From assembly GCA_016288205.1 (NCBI GenBank), contig JAEEYO010000039.1, positions 1 through 64,000 on the forward strand: 64,000 bases of DNA, read 5' to 3'. Source of the DNA: Treponema sp. Lineage in GTDB: Bacteria > Spirochaetota > Spirochaetia > Treponematales > Treponemataceae. Both the position numbers and the translations under genes were made by a program. The notes below the pieces were generated by a model. The model was not told where the DNA came from, did not search any database, and saw only the letters and a program-made list of their open reading frames with translations. Every line of letters starts with the position of its first letter. Within the stretch, counting starts at the first letter, position 1. This document shows positions 26,801-34,340 of the stretch, piece after piece.

Positions 26801-27620
26801 GACACCAAGCGACACGGAGACTCCAGAGGATAAGACCGGTGAGACAATAGAGCCGAGCGAGCCGGAGAATGAACCCGCGTCTGACATTGAGGAAGAGGAC
26901 GTTCAGGATGAGACACCGACCGACACGGAGACTCCTGAGGATAAGAGCGATGAGCCCAAGCCTGAGCATGAGGAACCTGTGGCCGATCTTAGTGCCGTAC
27001 TTCCCGATGACCAGCAGGGTGCAAAGGAGCCTCCTGAGGTTGAGCCTGAGCCGTCGCAAGAAGATGTGCCTGAGGTTCCGACGGAAAATGTGGACGACAC
27101 TGAGCCAAGCGAGCCAGAGGAAAGCGATGAGACCGATGTTGAGCCCGAATTGCCACAGGAGGAATCTGAACCTGAGGAGCCGGAGACAGAGGAGCCTGAG
27201 CAGGGTAGTGAGGAAGAAAAGCCCGATGAGCCTGTTCCAAGCGATGTTTCTGGACAGACAGATGAACCCGAAGAGAGCGATGAGCCCAAGCCGAGCGAGC
27301 CGGAATCAATTGATGGACTTGTGCCTAGATTGGAGCCGACTGGCATGAGAGAGCCTCCGAAGGGACCTGCGGGACTTAACGTAAAGAATGAGAGCGAGCT
27401 TACAAAGAATTACTACGTGCAGATAGCGACAATGAGCGACGAGGCCATGATTTCTGCTCTTGTCTCTGAGTACGACAAGTATCCGTTCATCCTGGTACCG
27501 ACTTCAAACGGAGCATACAAAGTGCTTGTTGGACCTCTTTCCGTGGATGAGTACGGTAGTGTGCTTGCAAGATTCAAGGAATACGGATTCCGCGATGCAT
27601 TCGTAAAAATCATCCGCTAG
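23850..27620 (+). CDS. Exported acidic repeat protein with DPBB-like and SPOR domains
   Basis: A 1256-residue protein. Residues 1-20 are a signal peptide. Residues 22-110 look like a double-psi beta-barrel as in RlpA (LPSGYFAKTRNYLPGD, then NPENGTSVSV and an MISPEAIRILGL segment). Residues about 130-1150 are an extremely acidic, proline-rich tract built from EPE, DEPE and EEAVEEDALDDIP-like units, including an exact-period 37-residue repeat near 950-1030. Residues 1186-1256 form a SPOR domain (YYVQIATMS, YKVLVGPLS, DAFVKII), which binds denuded peptidoglycan. The protein probably reaches from the membrane or wall at sites of division. The tract is exceptionally long and negatively charged; its function is unknown. 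Confidence 0.8.
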   Translation: MKKIFSLIALLCALFSGYATTVSSSYYDGTVTVAEAGQLPSGYFAKTRNYLPGDIITVSNPENGTSVSVLNLGSLDKSSSQVMMISPEAIRILGLSDAAFIDVKLGERTGSYEDSASGTAILIGRGKKNTPAEKEKDKKDEKQDMDKPAATAPETEKESDKDDKKKDADEDEPVQEPADEPVQEPEKEAAVSPKEPERVEEDLESVDDESLDDIPEPEEKETPHEKADEEEIAESEDTEPFVPAEEKAAEPERVEEEAVEEDALDDVPPVEPESKESDSKESESAEPTEPEEATEPVEPENEEKESVEPEKEEPEESADEEAVEEDALEDIPDENLTPAEPEEPTEPKPVEPEEEEKEAVEPEKTEPEESHDEEAVEEESLEGIPDESESDDEPSVEPDVPSEPNEPVEATEPVEPPAEEKFEDEPPESLVEEDMRGEGIKGREPDENAVYEDEEKPLEQADDEVPEEDEIPAEDETEPEPENDTEPETEPEPEDETEPEPEEDIETPLTDDSSGEDVEKEEPDEEDETPPETDPASDEIPEEPLEENIEPEEPAEDEAVEDKPVENIPPKKEPANSNGDEIVNDTLPEENEETPDEEELVPALPVEEEPEPEYEEVKDLLKPEERTPIPEELIENPEDPEFHPVEPAKNEVPAEPETDDIPPEEPETDSIPPEEPETVPTEEAEEEKTPNSDSTGEDIDNTDPIPDADRPGENVDNAVPELEEDVDWVEPEDEWKPEEDIEPEPEEDDEGESVEEEEPDEYAPDEDTEPEDDRSEDEPEDIEEPEDLDEPEPETEPETKDDSNGEEVEDDEPEETDIPESETEPEVTDDSEGEGVESDEPKDGNPQDYDLPDENVQDDEPSDTEEDIPETEEPDESEPEDDTEPESDENEEPEPPEAIEEEDVIDDIIEDDMYGENVKPKEPSASQPDDEPPVKDLEDETDIPEDETPADTEAPEDKAGEIIEPSEPESEPESDIEEEDVQDETPSDTETPEDKTGETIEPSEPENEPASDIEEEDVQDETPTDTETPEDKSDEPKPEHEEPVADLSAVLPDDQQGAKEPPEVEPEPSQEDVPEVPTENVDDTEPSEPEESDETDVEPELPQEESEPEEPETEEPEQGSEEEKPDEPVPSDVSGQTDEPEESDEPKPSEPESIDGLVPRLEPTGMREPPKGPAGLNVKNESELTKNYYVQIATMSDEAMISALVSEYDKYPFILVPTSNGAYKVLVGPLSVDEYGSVLARFKEYGFRDAFVKIIR
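26685..26944 (+). repeat. 111-bp tandem repeat within the acidic SPOR gene
   Basis: Units start at 26685, 26796 and 26907 (the last partial). Each encodes 37 residues beginning DETP and ending SDIEEEDVQ, so the reading frame is preserved. This is direct evidence of recent expansion of the acidic tract. Confidence 0.85.
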
Positions 27621-27660
27621 TCTGGTAGTCGGAATAATTGATGATTAAAAATAATCAAAA

Positions 27661-27693
27661 GAGCCTGCGGCGTAAGTCACAGGTTCTTTTTTT
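27661..27693 (+). terminator. Intrinsic terminator after the acidic SPOR gene
   Basis: GAGCCTG (27661-27667) pairs with CAGGTTC (27680-27686, one G-U pair) around a short loop, followed by seven or more Ts (27686-27693). Confidence 0.75.
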
Positions 27694-27724
27694 ATTTGAG
27701 GATTTTAATATGTGCGCTTAAAAG

Positions 27725-28100
27725 TGGAGGTGGCGGGAATTGAACCCGCGTCCAAATAAGCTGGCCAGGTGCCTCTACAGGTTTATTAGGGCGAGGTGGT
27801 TGTCGGGAAACGGTAGCAGCCCCAAAAGCGTCGTCTCCGTATTTCGGATAAAGTCCCGTGTAAAACCCGAACATATCACACGGCAAGTCCCTATTTGTGA
27901 CAGAACATCATGGCATTAGGAACAGCATCCCACGAGTTCCGGGCTATGCTACAATTAAGCAGCAAGAGCCTGCTGAGCGTTTTCAGACACTTCGTCTTCT
28001 CTACGTTTAGCAGTTATTGTTTTCACCTGTATCAGAGACCAGATGACAGCCTCACCTGCAGCACAAGATCACTCCTATCTGTCGAAACCGGGACACCCCC
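27725..28100 (-). ncRNA. ssrA: Transfer-messenger RNA (tmRNA)
   Basis: tmRNA rescues stalled ribosomes and tags their products. On the minus strand the 5' end reads GGGGGTG and pairs with CACCTCC at the 3' end (7 bp, one G-U), with discriminator A at 27725; CCA is not encoded. The T-arm GGTTCAATTCC and the 5' GGTTTCGACA tRNA-like parts are evident. The tag reads from resume codon GCT (28011-28009) to TAA (27957-27955): AKRREDEVSENAQQALAA, ending in the usual ALAA degron. The tag is 18 residues, longer than the E. coli tag. Promoter at 28130-28158. Confidence 0.95.
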
Positions 28101-28129
28101 CGAACAGGCAATGAAACTTGCATATAATT

Positions 28130-28158
28130 AATATAGTGAAGATTTTGCAATCAGTCAA
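28130..28158 (-). promoter_or_regulatory. Promoter of ssrA
   Basis: On the minus strand: TTGACT (28158-28153), a 17-bp spacer, TATATT (28135-28130). Transcription should begin about 22 nt before the mature 5' end, consistent with RNase P processing. Confidence 0.7.
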
Positions 28159-28165
28159 GAGAAAT

Positions 28166-28220
28166 TTAAAAAAAATCGGAATCTTGCAGCACCCGGATTT
28201 ACAGATGCTGCCTCCGATTT
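28166..28220 (-). terminator. Terminator of the RsbU-SpoIIAA-RsbW operon
   Basis: A two-part hairpin: AAATCGGA (28173-28180) pairs with TCCGATTT (28213-28220), and inside it GCAGCA pairs with TGCTGC. The A-run 28166-28175 becomes the U-run on the minus strand. Confidence 0.8.
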
Positions 28221-28230
28221 ACAATGATTC

Positions 28231-28776
28231 TCAGTCAACTGTGACACCATGACGCTTCTGCTGGAATTTTTTCAGCATTGCGACACCATTGCGTTTGTCG
28301 TTGTATACGAAACCACCGTTCCAATATTCGAGAGCGGCAAAAAGTGCGTTTCCACCGTCCTGCTCGTCGGACTGCTTGGTACGGAATGTGACGTAATTGG
28401 TCAGTTCTTCAAAATTGGAGGTATGCAGACAGTCAAGACGCTTGCGGTTAAAGTCATTCCATTTCTCAAGATCTTTGAATCCTTCGCCTTCATCCTCAAC
28501 AATGATATGCGCGTGATTCGGAGAGAATGAATACCACACATGGACTTTCTTGTTTATGTCGCAATGATTTCCGTGCTTTACCGCATTTTTGATGATCTCA
28601 GAAATCTGCTGCTCCAAAAGGTTGATTTCCTTAATCTCAAGCGGGGCAGACTGTACAATCAGAAGCGTAAAATAACGGATCTGACGGAAATCCGAAGGAA
28701 ACTCCTTGTAAAGCATATTTGACTTGTCAAACAGAGGGTCATTGCTGTCAGAGCGAAGTTCTTTAAATTCCTCCAT
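28231..28776 (-). CDS. RsbW/SpoIIAB-like anti-sigma factor or serine kinase
   Basis: A 181-residue GHKL-ATPase protein. The N-box (EQQISEIIKNAVKHGN, about 58-73) and G1 box (VEDEGEGF, about 94-101) are clear. RsbW-type proteins phosphorylate a STAS partner and bind a sigma factor or other target. It follows the STAS-domain gene by 11 nt in the same operon, so the two are probably partners. No sigma factor gene is adjacent, so the target may be elsewhere or may not be a sigma factor. Confidence 0.88.
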   Translation of the reverse strand: MEEFKELRSDSNDPLFDKSNMLYKEFPSDFRQIRYFTLLIVQSAPLEIKEINLLEQQISEIIKNAVKHGNHCDINKKVHVWYSFSPNHAHIIVEDEGEGFKDLEKWNDFNRKRLDCLHTSNFEELTNYVTFRTKQSDEQDGGNALFAALEYWNGGFVYNDKRNGVAMLKKFQQKRHGVTVD

Positions 28777-28787
28777 TATAGTTCCTC

Positions 28788-29126
28788 CTACTCGTTAATC
28801 ATCAGAAGAGCTTCTTCAACTGAATTTGCGATGGGGAAGTATCCCATCAGTTTTGTAAGCTCAATGACCTTCTTTACAGAGCCGTGGATGTTGGAAATGT
28901 AAAGCTTCAGGTTCATCTTCTTGATTGTAGAGCAGATGTAGATGAGCGCACCGATTCCAGAAGAGTCGATGTAGTCAACCTGTTCCAGATTGATGACAAA
29001 GGACTTGACATTCTTCTCAAGCATCTTCATTACCAGCTCTTTCAGCTTGTAAGAATTGTAAAGATCCATTTCACCGTTTACGTCAATGATGTAGACTTCA
29101 CCATTTTTTCGTATTTTCAGTTCCAT
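28788..29126 (-). CDS. STAS-domain anti-sigma factor antagonist (SpoIIAA/RsbV type)
   Basis: A 112-residue single STAS domain with the phosphorylation motif YIDSSGIGALI (Ser about 59). In this family the Ser is phosphorylated by the RsbW-like kinase and dephosphorylated by an RsbU-like PP2C phosphatase, both of which flank it here. The gene sits between them with gaps of 24 and 11 nt. The protein is cytoplasmic. The RBS AAGGAGAA precedes the ATG. Confidence 0.93.
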   Translation of the reverse strand: MELKIRKNGEVYIIDVNGEMDLYNSYKLKELVMKMLEKNVKSFVINLEQVDYIDSSGIGALIYICSTIKKMNLKLYISNIHGSVKKVIELTKLMGYFPIANSVEEALLMINE

Positions 29127-29150
29127 AAGTTTTCTCCTTATCGCACAAAG

Positions 29151-30848
29151 TTACTGTATTTTAACAATCAGCAGGGTCTCGTCGTTGTGTTGCACGGCGT
29201 TACCGCTGAATCTTTTTACATCCGCCTTAACAAGGTTTGCCAGTTCCTTACCCGGTTTCGCATGATTCTTTTTGATCAGCGAGAGCAGGGTGTCCGTTGT
29301 GTATTGCTGCCCGGTTTCATCCTGAGCTTCCACAATACCGTCTGTATACATTATTATTATATCACCACTTTTGACTTCTTGCACGAAATCTTTATAAATT
29401 GCTGTTTTTTCTACACCAATCGGCTCCGTATTCTCTGAAAGCTGCTTAAAATCGTCGATTGCGGAGTCATAATAGTAGACCGGAGCGACTCCGGCTGTTG
29501 AAAGCTCCACTTTTTTGGCGATGGGATCGTAGTTCAAGAGGGAGACCGAACCGAAGTGATCTGTACTGAAAGACTCCGAGCAAAGGCCCTTGTTGACCCA
29601 CGTAAGTATTTTGCCGGCAGACTGCGTTGTGTTTACTACGAGACGGAACATCGCGCGCACCATAGTCATTACGACCATGCTGTTCACTCCCTTACCGGCT
29701 ATGTCACTGAGAGTGAAGGTAATCCTGTCTTTTCTTGAGACAACCACATCGTAGAAATCTCCGCACACGCCCTCCGCAGGGTTCCATACCGTAGAAAGCT
29801 GCAGCCCCTTGATGAGCGGCAGTTTGGCGGGCTTGAGCATGTTCTGGATGCGCATTGCAATCTCAGACTCCTTGTTCATCTCGCTCTTTTCTATAATATC
29901 CTTTACGGAAATGACGTTCTTAATCATTGCGGCGGCGAAATCCGTGAGGGTAGTGGCAATCTTCAGGTGCTGCTCATTGAATTTCTCTGTTCCGTTCTTT
30001 CTTGCGAATGCCGTAAGACCGATTACCGTATCACCTACCTTCAAGGGAACCATTATGTAGCTTCCGCACTCAAGGAATTCCTCGGGACCGTTCTGGTAGA
30101 TTCGGCTGTCCATCTCCGGTCTTGTGATCAGCTCAGGACGACCGCCCTTTGTTACCTCTCCGAAAACATTGTCGTAAAGCGGGAAAGTCGCGAACTTGAA
30201 GTTTGTGGAGACGCGGACCGGCTTGTGTGGCAAATCCGAGGGCAGCTTGTACGGGGGAGGGAAGTCTCCTTCAAATACCTTTACCGAGACCAAATCCTCG
30301 AAATCATCCACCATAAGAATGGCGGCACCGTCTGCGTTGATCTGCTCCTTGATCGTCTTGTTTATGTATGAAAGGAACGCTGAGTATCCGTCGTCCGTAG
30401 CATAGGCCTCTGCTGAATGGGCCATGAAATCTCTGTTGATGTCCATGAGGGAGTTGTCGCTTTCGCTGAGCTCCTTCGGTTTTTCCTCGACTTTCTTGGA
30501 CTGCTCGGCTGCTTTCAATGCCTTTTCGTTGTACGATTTTGGAACCAACTTGTCAATCTTCTTGGGCTCAAATGTTGCCAGCACGAGAAGATAGGGGACA
30601 AACACCGCGCTTCCAATCAAAATGGCAGTTATAAAATGCAGGAACGCAGTTTCATTGCTGTTGCCGGAAAGAAGTGAGATAGCGCTTGTGAGACTGGCGA
30701 GAAACAAGAGACCTACTGCGCCCATGGATATGAAGCTTACACGTGCAGTACTTCTTTTTCTTACAATAATGAGAAGTGTAAGCAACAGCGCTGCAACGGC
30801 TGTAACTGCGAATAGGGGAATGTAGGCAAAACTGTCATTCAACGTCAA
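29151..30848 (-). CDS. Membrane RsbU-like PP2C phosphatase with GAF domain
   Basis: About 565 residues. Three N-terminal membrane helices (within the first 105 residues), a charged linker (about 110-140), a GAF-like sensor domain (about 155-305) and a C-terminal SpoIIE/PP2C domain (GDFYDVV, LSDIAGKG, MYTDGIVEA, NDETLLIVK). The PP2C metal-binding Asp residues are present, so it is probably active on the phospho-STAS partner encoded next. No ATG is available. I choose TTG 30848 because AGGAG lies 8 nt upstream; an upstream TTG at 30881 is possible but has no RBS. Transcribed from the promoter at 30893-30921. Confidence 0.9.
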   Translation of the reverse strand: MTLNDSFAYIPLFAVTAVAALLLTLLIIVRKRSTARVSFISMGAVGLLFLASLTSAISLLSGNSNETAFLHFITAILIGSAVFVPYLLVLATFEPKKIDKLVPKSYNEKALKAAEQSKKVEEKPKELSESDNSLMDINRDFMAHSAEAYATDDGYSAFLSYINKTIKEQINADGAAILMVDDFEDLVSVKVFEGDFPPPYKLPSDLPHKPVRVSTNFKFATFPLYDNVFGEVTKGGRPELITRPEMDSRIYQNGPEEFLECGSYIMVPLKVGDTVIGLTAFARKNGTEKFNEQHLKIATTLTDFAAAMIKNVISVKDIIEKSEMNKESEIAMRIQNMLKPAKLPLIKGLQLSTVWNPAEGVCGDFYDVVVSRKDRITFTLSDIAGKGVNSMVVMTMVRAMFRLVVNTTQSAGKILTWVNKGLCSESFSTDHFGSVSLLNYDPIAKKVELSTAGVAPVYYYDSAIDDFKQLSENTEPIGVEKTAIYKDFVQEVKSGDIIIMYTDGIVEAQDETGQQYTTDTLLSLIKKNHAKPGKELANLVKADVKRFSGNAVQHNDETLLIVKIQ

Positions 30849-30892
30849 AATCAACGCTCCTGCTTTCTTGGCATATTTCAATGCTTTTTACT

Positions 30893-30921
30893 ATTGTAGC
30901 ATTGAACGTTTCTGCCGTCAA
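30893..30921 (-). promoter_or_regulatory. Promoter of the RsbU operon
   Basis: On the minus strand: TTGACG (30921-30916), a 17-bp spacer, TACAAT (30898-30893). A perfect 10-bp inverted repeat lies just upstream (30936-30977). Confidence 0.75.
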
Positions 30922-30935
30922 GTTTTTTTATAATT

Positions 30936-30977
30936 TTTCCCTTAATTAAATTAATTATTCTGTTTATTTAAGGGAAA
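30936..30977. repeat. Perfect inverted repeat upstream of the RsbU promoter
   Basis: TTTCCCTTAA (30936-30945) and TTAAGGGAAA (30968-30977) are exact complements around a 22-bp AT-rich spacer. They lie at about -50 to -90 relative to the RsbU operon start. There is no T-run after either arm, so a terminator is less likely than an operator. Confidence 0.55.
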
Positions 30978-31074
30978 CCGACCTGAAAAAGCCGGCCCGT
31001 GTTTTTAAAGCCAACTTTTCTTATATATTATCGGCATTTTTTTGAAAAAAAGTAGGTCGGAATCTCTAAAAACT

Positions 31075-32025
31075 TCATTGGACATCCGTTACGATCTGTC
31101 CCTCCGCGCAAAGCTCCTTCATCTTTTTCTTCGCGAAGAGGTTCTTGATTTTGCCGATCAGAGTCTGACTCCTGTGCAGGACCTTGAAATTTTTTACGGC
31201 ATCCTCAAGGCTCACGTTGTTTCCGAATCTCATCTTGAGCTCGTCCCAGTATTTTATGACGTAGATGTACATGTCGGCGAGGGTTCGCTTGGGGAAAATC
31301 TTCAGTATGCGGTTTGCGGCTATGGCATCTACGACCGGCTTGTAGACCTTCGTGAACCATGACATGACGGCATCCTCAAAGGGAATCTCGCCCTCAACGT
31401 CCATGTTGATGTAGTAGCGGTGGGTCAGTATGTGGTTGTAGATTACGTCGTACTGTCCCGGCGTGGTGAAATCAAGGCACCAGTAGTCGGTTATGTCTCC
31501 GAAATTCGTCTCCGTGTAGAAAATGCGCTTCTCATAGTGCAGGACCTGCTTCAGAAGATCCTTTTTTGATGTGCTGGGCCTCAGGATGATTTCGCTCTGC
31601 AGGCTGACTACCTCGGCGTCTATGAAATCCTGTCCCTTCATTTTGGCTACGGACACACGGTGGTTTCCGTCACGCACGAAATAAAGGCCTCCCGCCTCGT
31701 AAAGTGAGATCGGGGGAAGGGTGATGTTCTGGAGTACGGCTGAGTCCACGCGCTCCCACCTGGCTTTGAGGAAGTTGCTTTTCGGGAAAAAGTGGTTGTC
31801 GAAATCCTTGTACCGCCCCTCGCTGCCCACAATCTTGTTGATCGGCACTATCTCCACGCCCTTGTAAATCTCGTTCTTGGGCTTCAGAAGATGCTTTATG
31901 TCCGTGAATGAGATGAGGGACGCTTCGTCGGGTTCGAGTATATGCTGGATTTCATTGAAAAAGGCCTTGTTGCGCGCCTTGTGGAAATCGTCATCTGTGA
32001 TAGAGGATATCAATGGTTGGGGCAT
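31075..32025 (-). CDS. ParB/Srx-like domain protein
   Basis: A 316-residue cytoplasmic protein. The core contains the ParB/sulfiredoxin-like segment LYFVRDGNHRVSVAKMKG (about 113-130), with the DGNHR loop that binds nucleotide or phosphate in this fold. The surrounding domains are not recognised. Many such proteins are annotated loosely as ParB-like or DUF4032 regulators. It overlaps the metallophosphoesterase gene by 35 nt and has a good RBS (AAGGAG). It is the last gene of the operon starting at 34124. A chromosome-partitioning role is not implied by context. Confidence 0.65.
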   Translation of the reverse strand: MPQPLISSITDDDFHKARNKAFFNEIQHILEPDEASLISFTDIKHLLKPKNEIYKGVEIVPINKIVGSEGRYKDFDNHFFPKSNFLKARWERVDSAVLQNITLPPISLYEAGGLYFVRDGNHRVSVAKMKGQDFIDAEVVSLQSEIILRPSTSKKDLLKQVLHYEKRIFYTETNFGDITDYWCLDFTTPGQYDVIYNHILTHRYYINMDVEGEIPFEDAVMSWFTKVYKPVVDAIAANRILKIFPKRTLADMYIYVIKYWDELKMRFGNNVSLEDAVKNFKVLHRSQTLIGKIKNLFAKKKMKELCAEGQIVTDVQ

Positions 32026-32752
32026 TGTTTTCTCCTTTTTTGCCGGTGAATCCCGGAGTATAGTCTACGACAAGGTGGCTGTATGCGTTTATGACCATCG
32101 TTTCCCCGCTTTTCGTCGCTCTTACGGCTTGCAGGTCATAAAGATGGATATGACCGTGAATAAGCAGGGCCGGCTTGAATTTCTTTATGAACCAGTTAAA
32201 GCAGTCGAATCCCTTGTGGCAAGGGTCCTCCCTGTCGTGTATGTGCCTGGGGGAGGCGTGCGTTAAAAATATGTCGCAATACCTTCCGTAGCGTATTTTG
32301 TTCCAAATCAATGCGGGTGCCATCATCAGGAGCTGGAGGAACATCTGTCGGTCTGTGTACTGATCCTCGCCGTTGTTGTACCTCATGGAGCCTGAGACCC
32401 CCGCAATCAGCAGAGGTGTGGTTTTTCCGTCTGGGGTTTTGAACGTGAGATCCTTGCATCGCAGGACCTTGTTGCTGATGTAGTCTCCGCCGTGTCCAGT
32501 CTCAATCTGCATGAGCGGATTTACTGACTCCTGTTTTGCGGCTGCCCTTCTATTATATAGATGGAAATCTTTCAGGTCGTGGTTTCCGAATATGAAAAAC
32601 ATCGGTTTTCCCATGGCAGTGACTATGAAATCCTGGTACTCCATGGAAAGATCCCCGGCGCAGAGTATGGCATCCACGTCGCTGTAGCGTTCCTTTACGC
32701 TTGTAGAGTAAATTAGGGGATCAACAATATCGGAAACACACAGAAACCGCAT
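31991..32752 (-). CDS. Metallophosphoesterase
   Basis: A 253-residue calcineurin-like metallophosphoesterase. It has CVSDIVDPL (first Asp), CAGDLS, FGNHDLKD, LTHASPRH and HGHIHLYD, which together supply the metal ligands; the first His of the usual DxH is replaced (DIV), so one metal site may be altered. Substrates of such proteins vary. The gene lies between a TPR-Mrr-like gene and a ParB-like gene (35-nt overlap) in one operon. RBS AGGAG precedes the ATG. Confidence 0.85.
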   Translation of the reverse strand: MRFLCVSDIVDPLIYSTSVKERYSDVDAILCAGDLSMEYQDFIVTAMGKPMFFIFGNHDLKDFHLYNRRAAAKQESVNPLMQIETGHGGDYISNKVLRCKDLTFKTPDGKTTPLLIAGVSGSMRYNNGEDQYTDRQMFLQLLMMAPALIWNKIRYGRYCDIFLTHASPRHIHDREDPCHKGFDCFNWFIKKFKPALLIHGHIHLYDLQAVRATKSGETMVINAYSHLVVDYTPGFTGKKGENNAPTIDILYHR

Positions 32753-32753
32753 C

Positions 32754-34124
32754 TCAGACTCCTGATTTTGAAAGTATGAGTTCCAGCTGGTCTTTTCCTA
32801 TGAGGACTATCGGGCGGCCTTCGGCATAGTTTTCCGCTGCTTTCGTGAAACCTGAGCTTGAGAAAATGATGGCCTTCGTGTAGCTGCTGGTCTTTATGTC
32901 CTCAGCCATTTTCCTGATTGCACCGTCATTCACCGGCTCTGCGTTGCGGTAGAAATCAATCCTGAATATCTGCTTCCTTCCGCTCATCCAGCTGTCCTTT
33001 TTGGTCTCTATGACCACCATGCTGCATCCGTAAGGCTTTTCCTCCGAATCCTGCACCTCGACCTTGTAGGCGACTGCCGCGACTTTTTTGCAAAGCTCCA
33101 TGAATGTGCTCGTGCCGGAGGTGAGATATTCCTTCATGCTGTCGTTGTTCTGGAGGTCCTTGTATTCATTCAGCTTTGAGTTTACGTCCAAGAACCTGGG
33201 GTTCCTGCTGCGGATTTTTTCCCACTGCTCGATGGCTTTCTCAATTTTGTGGGTGTTCTCATAGCAGCTCGCGAGGAAGTATCTTGCGTAGAGAGTCTCC
33301 TGGGATGTGTCGTCCTTTGCGTTCTGTATGGCCCTTGTGTATTCTGACTCAGCGCTTTCAAACTGTTCCGAGAGCATGTAGCACGAGCCTTTCTCAATCA
33401 GAGCCTTTTGTCTGATGTCGTGGTCCCTTTCGGATTTCTCAAACGCTTTTATGGCCGCGGCGTAGTCGTTCATTTCCTTGAGCAGCTTTCCCTCGTAGAA
33501 ATAGTTTATCCATGTCTCGGGGCTGAGCCTGATTGCGGTGTCTATCTCCTTTTTGGCCTCGGACATCTGCTTGTTCTTGAGCATGAGGTATCCCAGCGCG
33601 CTGTGTGCCTTGGAGTGCTTTTTGTTCAGCTCAATCGCTTTCTGGTAGAAGCCGATTCCCATGTTCTCCTCGCCTGTGACCTCGTACATTTTTCCAACGT
33701 TGTAGAAATTCTCCGCGTTCTGGGGATCAATCTTGGTCAGGAGCATGTATTCCCTGAGCGCTGACTGGGGCTCTCCGTATTTATTGTAGAGAACTGCAAT
33801 CTCCTTCCTGAAATCTGCCTCAGGTATAGTTCCGTCGAAAAGGGCATTGTCGTTGACCGTCTTGAACTCAATGAAGGCCTGCTCCGGCTTTTTTTCCGCC
33901 AGATAGACTTTTCCGAGCCAGTAATGAGCCTCATAGTCCCTGCTGTCCTTCGCCAGTATGGATTTCGCAAGTTTTTCCGCAGCATTCAGCTTTCCGTCCT
34001 TTATCATGCGCCTTATGCTTCCTATTTTTTGCGGCGCCATGAAGTTTTTCACGATGATTGCACCTACGAAAATAATCAGGGCTACAAGTACCAGAGTGAT
34101 TATCAGAACTATTGGGTTGTTCAT
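32754..34124 (-). CDS. Membrane-anchored TPR protein with Mrr-like C-terminal domain
   Basis: A 456-residue protein. Residues about 5-28 are a membrane helix. Several TPR units follow (about 40-330), typical alternating A-x3-Y and P-x3 patterns such as AENFYNVGKMYE. The C-terminal 110 residues (about 345-456) resemble the Mrr/PD-(D/E)xK restriction-like fold, in the order VVIETKK, RIDFYRN, AIIFSSSGFTKAAENYA and IVLIGKDQLELIL. The usual Q-x-K catalytic strand reads IDFYRN, so nuclease activity is unlikely. The fold may serve as a protein scaffold. It is the first gene of the minus-strand operon; promoter at 34205-34232. Confidence 0.75.
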   Translation of the reverse strand: MNNPIVLIITLVLVALIIFVGAIIVKNFMAPQKIGSIRRMIKDGKLNAAEKLAKSILAKDSRDYEAHYWLGKVYLAEKKPEQAFIEFKTVNDNALFDGTIPEADFRKEIAVLYNKYGEPQSALREYMLLTKIDPQNAENFYNVGKMYEVTGEENMGIGFYQKAIELNKKHSKAHSALGYLMLKNKQMSEAKKEIDTAIRLSPETWINYFYEGKLLKEMNDYAAAIKAFEKSERDHDIRQKALIEKGSCYMLSEQFESAESEYTRAIQNAKDDTSQETLYARYFLASCYENTHKIEKAIEQWEKIRSRNPRFLDVNSKLNEYKDLQNNDSMKEYLTSGTSTFMELCKKVAAVAYKVEVQDSEEKPYGCSMVVIETKKDSWMSGRKQIFRIDFYRNAEPVNDGAIRKMAEDIKTSSYTKAIIFSSSGFTKAAENYAEGRPIVLIGKDQLELILSKSGV

Positions 34125-34204
34125 TTGTAAATTCCGCCTTAAAACGAATATTTGGGCATCTCAAAAAACCGCATACTGTTTGCAGATATAAAACACCACC
34201 TATT

Positions 34205-34232
34205 ATTTTACAAAAGTTTTGATTAACGTCAA
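34205..34232 (-). promoter_or_regulatory. Promoter of the TPR-MPE-ParB operon
   Basis: On the minus strand: TTGACG (34232-34227), a 16-bp spacer, TAAAAT (34210-34205). It is divergent from the plus-strand promoter at 34242-34270. Confidence 0.6.
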
Positions 34233-34241
34233 GTTACTTTG

Positions 34242-34270
34242 TTGTTTTTTATCTGTTTTATCTATATAAT
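34242..34270 (+). promoter_or_regulatory. Promoter of the secreted TPR gene
   Basis: TTGTTT (34242-34247), a 17-bp spacer and a perfect TATAAT (34265-34270). It is back-to-back with the minus-strand promoter at 34205-34232. The leader to ATG 34341 is about 64 nt. Confidence 0.7.
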
Positions 34271-34340
34271 ATGTGTAAACATATTGAAAAATTCGCCGTT
34301 TTGTGCGATTATGTGATTAAAGATTGCGGGAGGATTTACT

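Noticed and set aside
24669..27059. Long minus-strand open frames opposite the acidic SPOR gene
   Set aside because: They are mirror images of GAG/GAT/CCT-rich codons; products are Leu/Arg- or Ser-rich low complexity without start signals, and the plus-strand gene has a signal peptide and SPOR domain.
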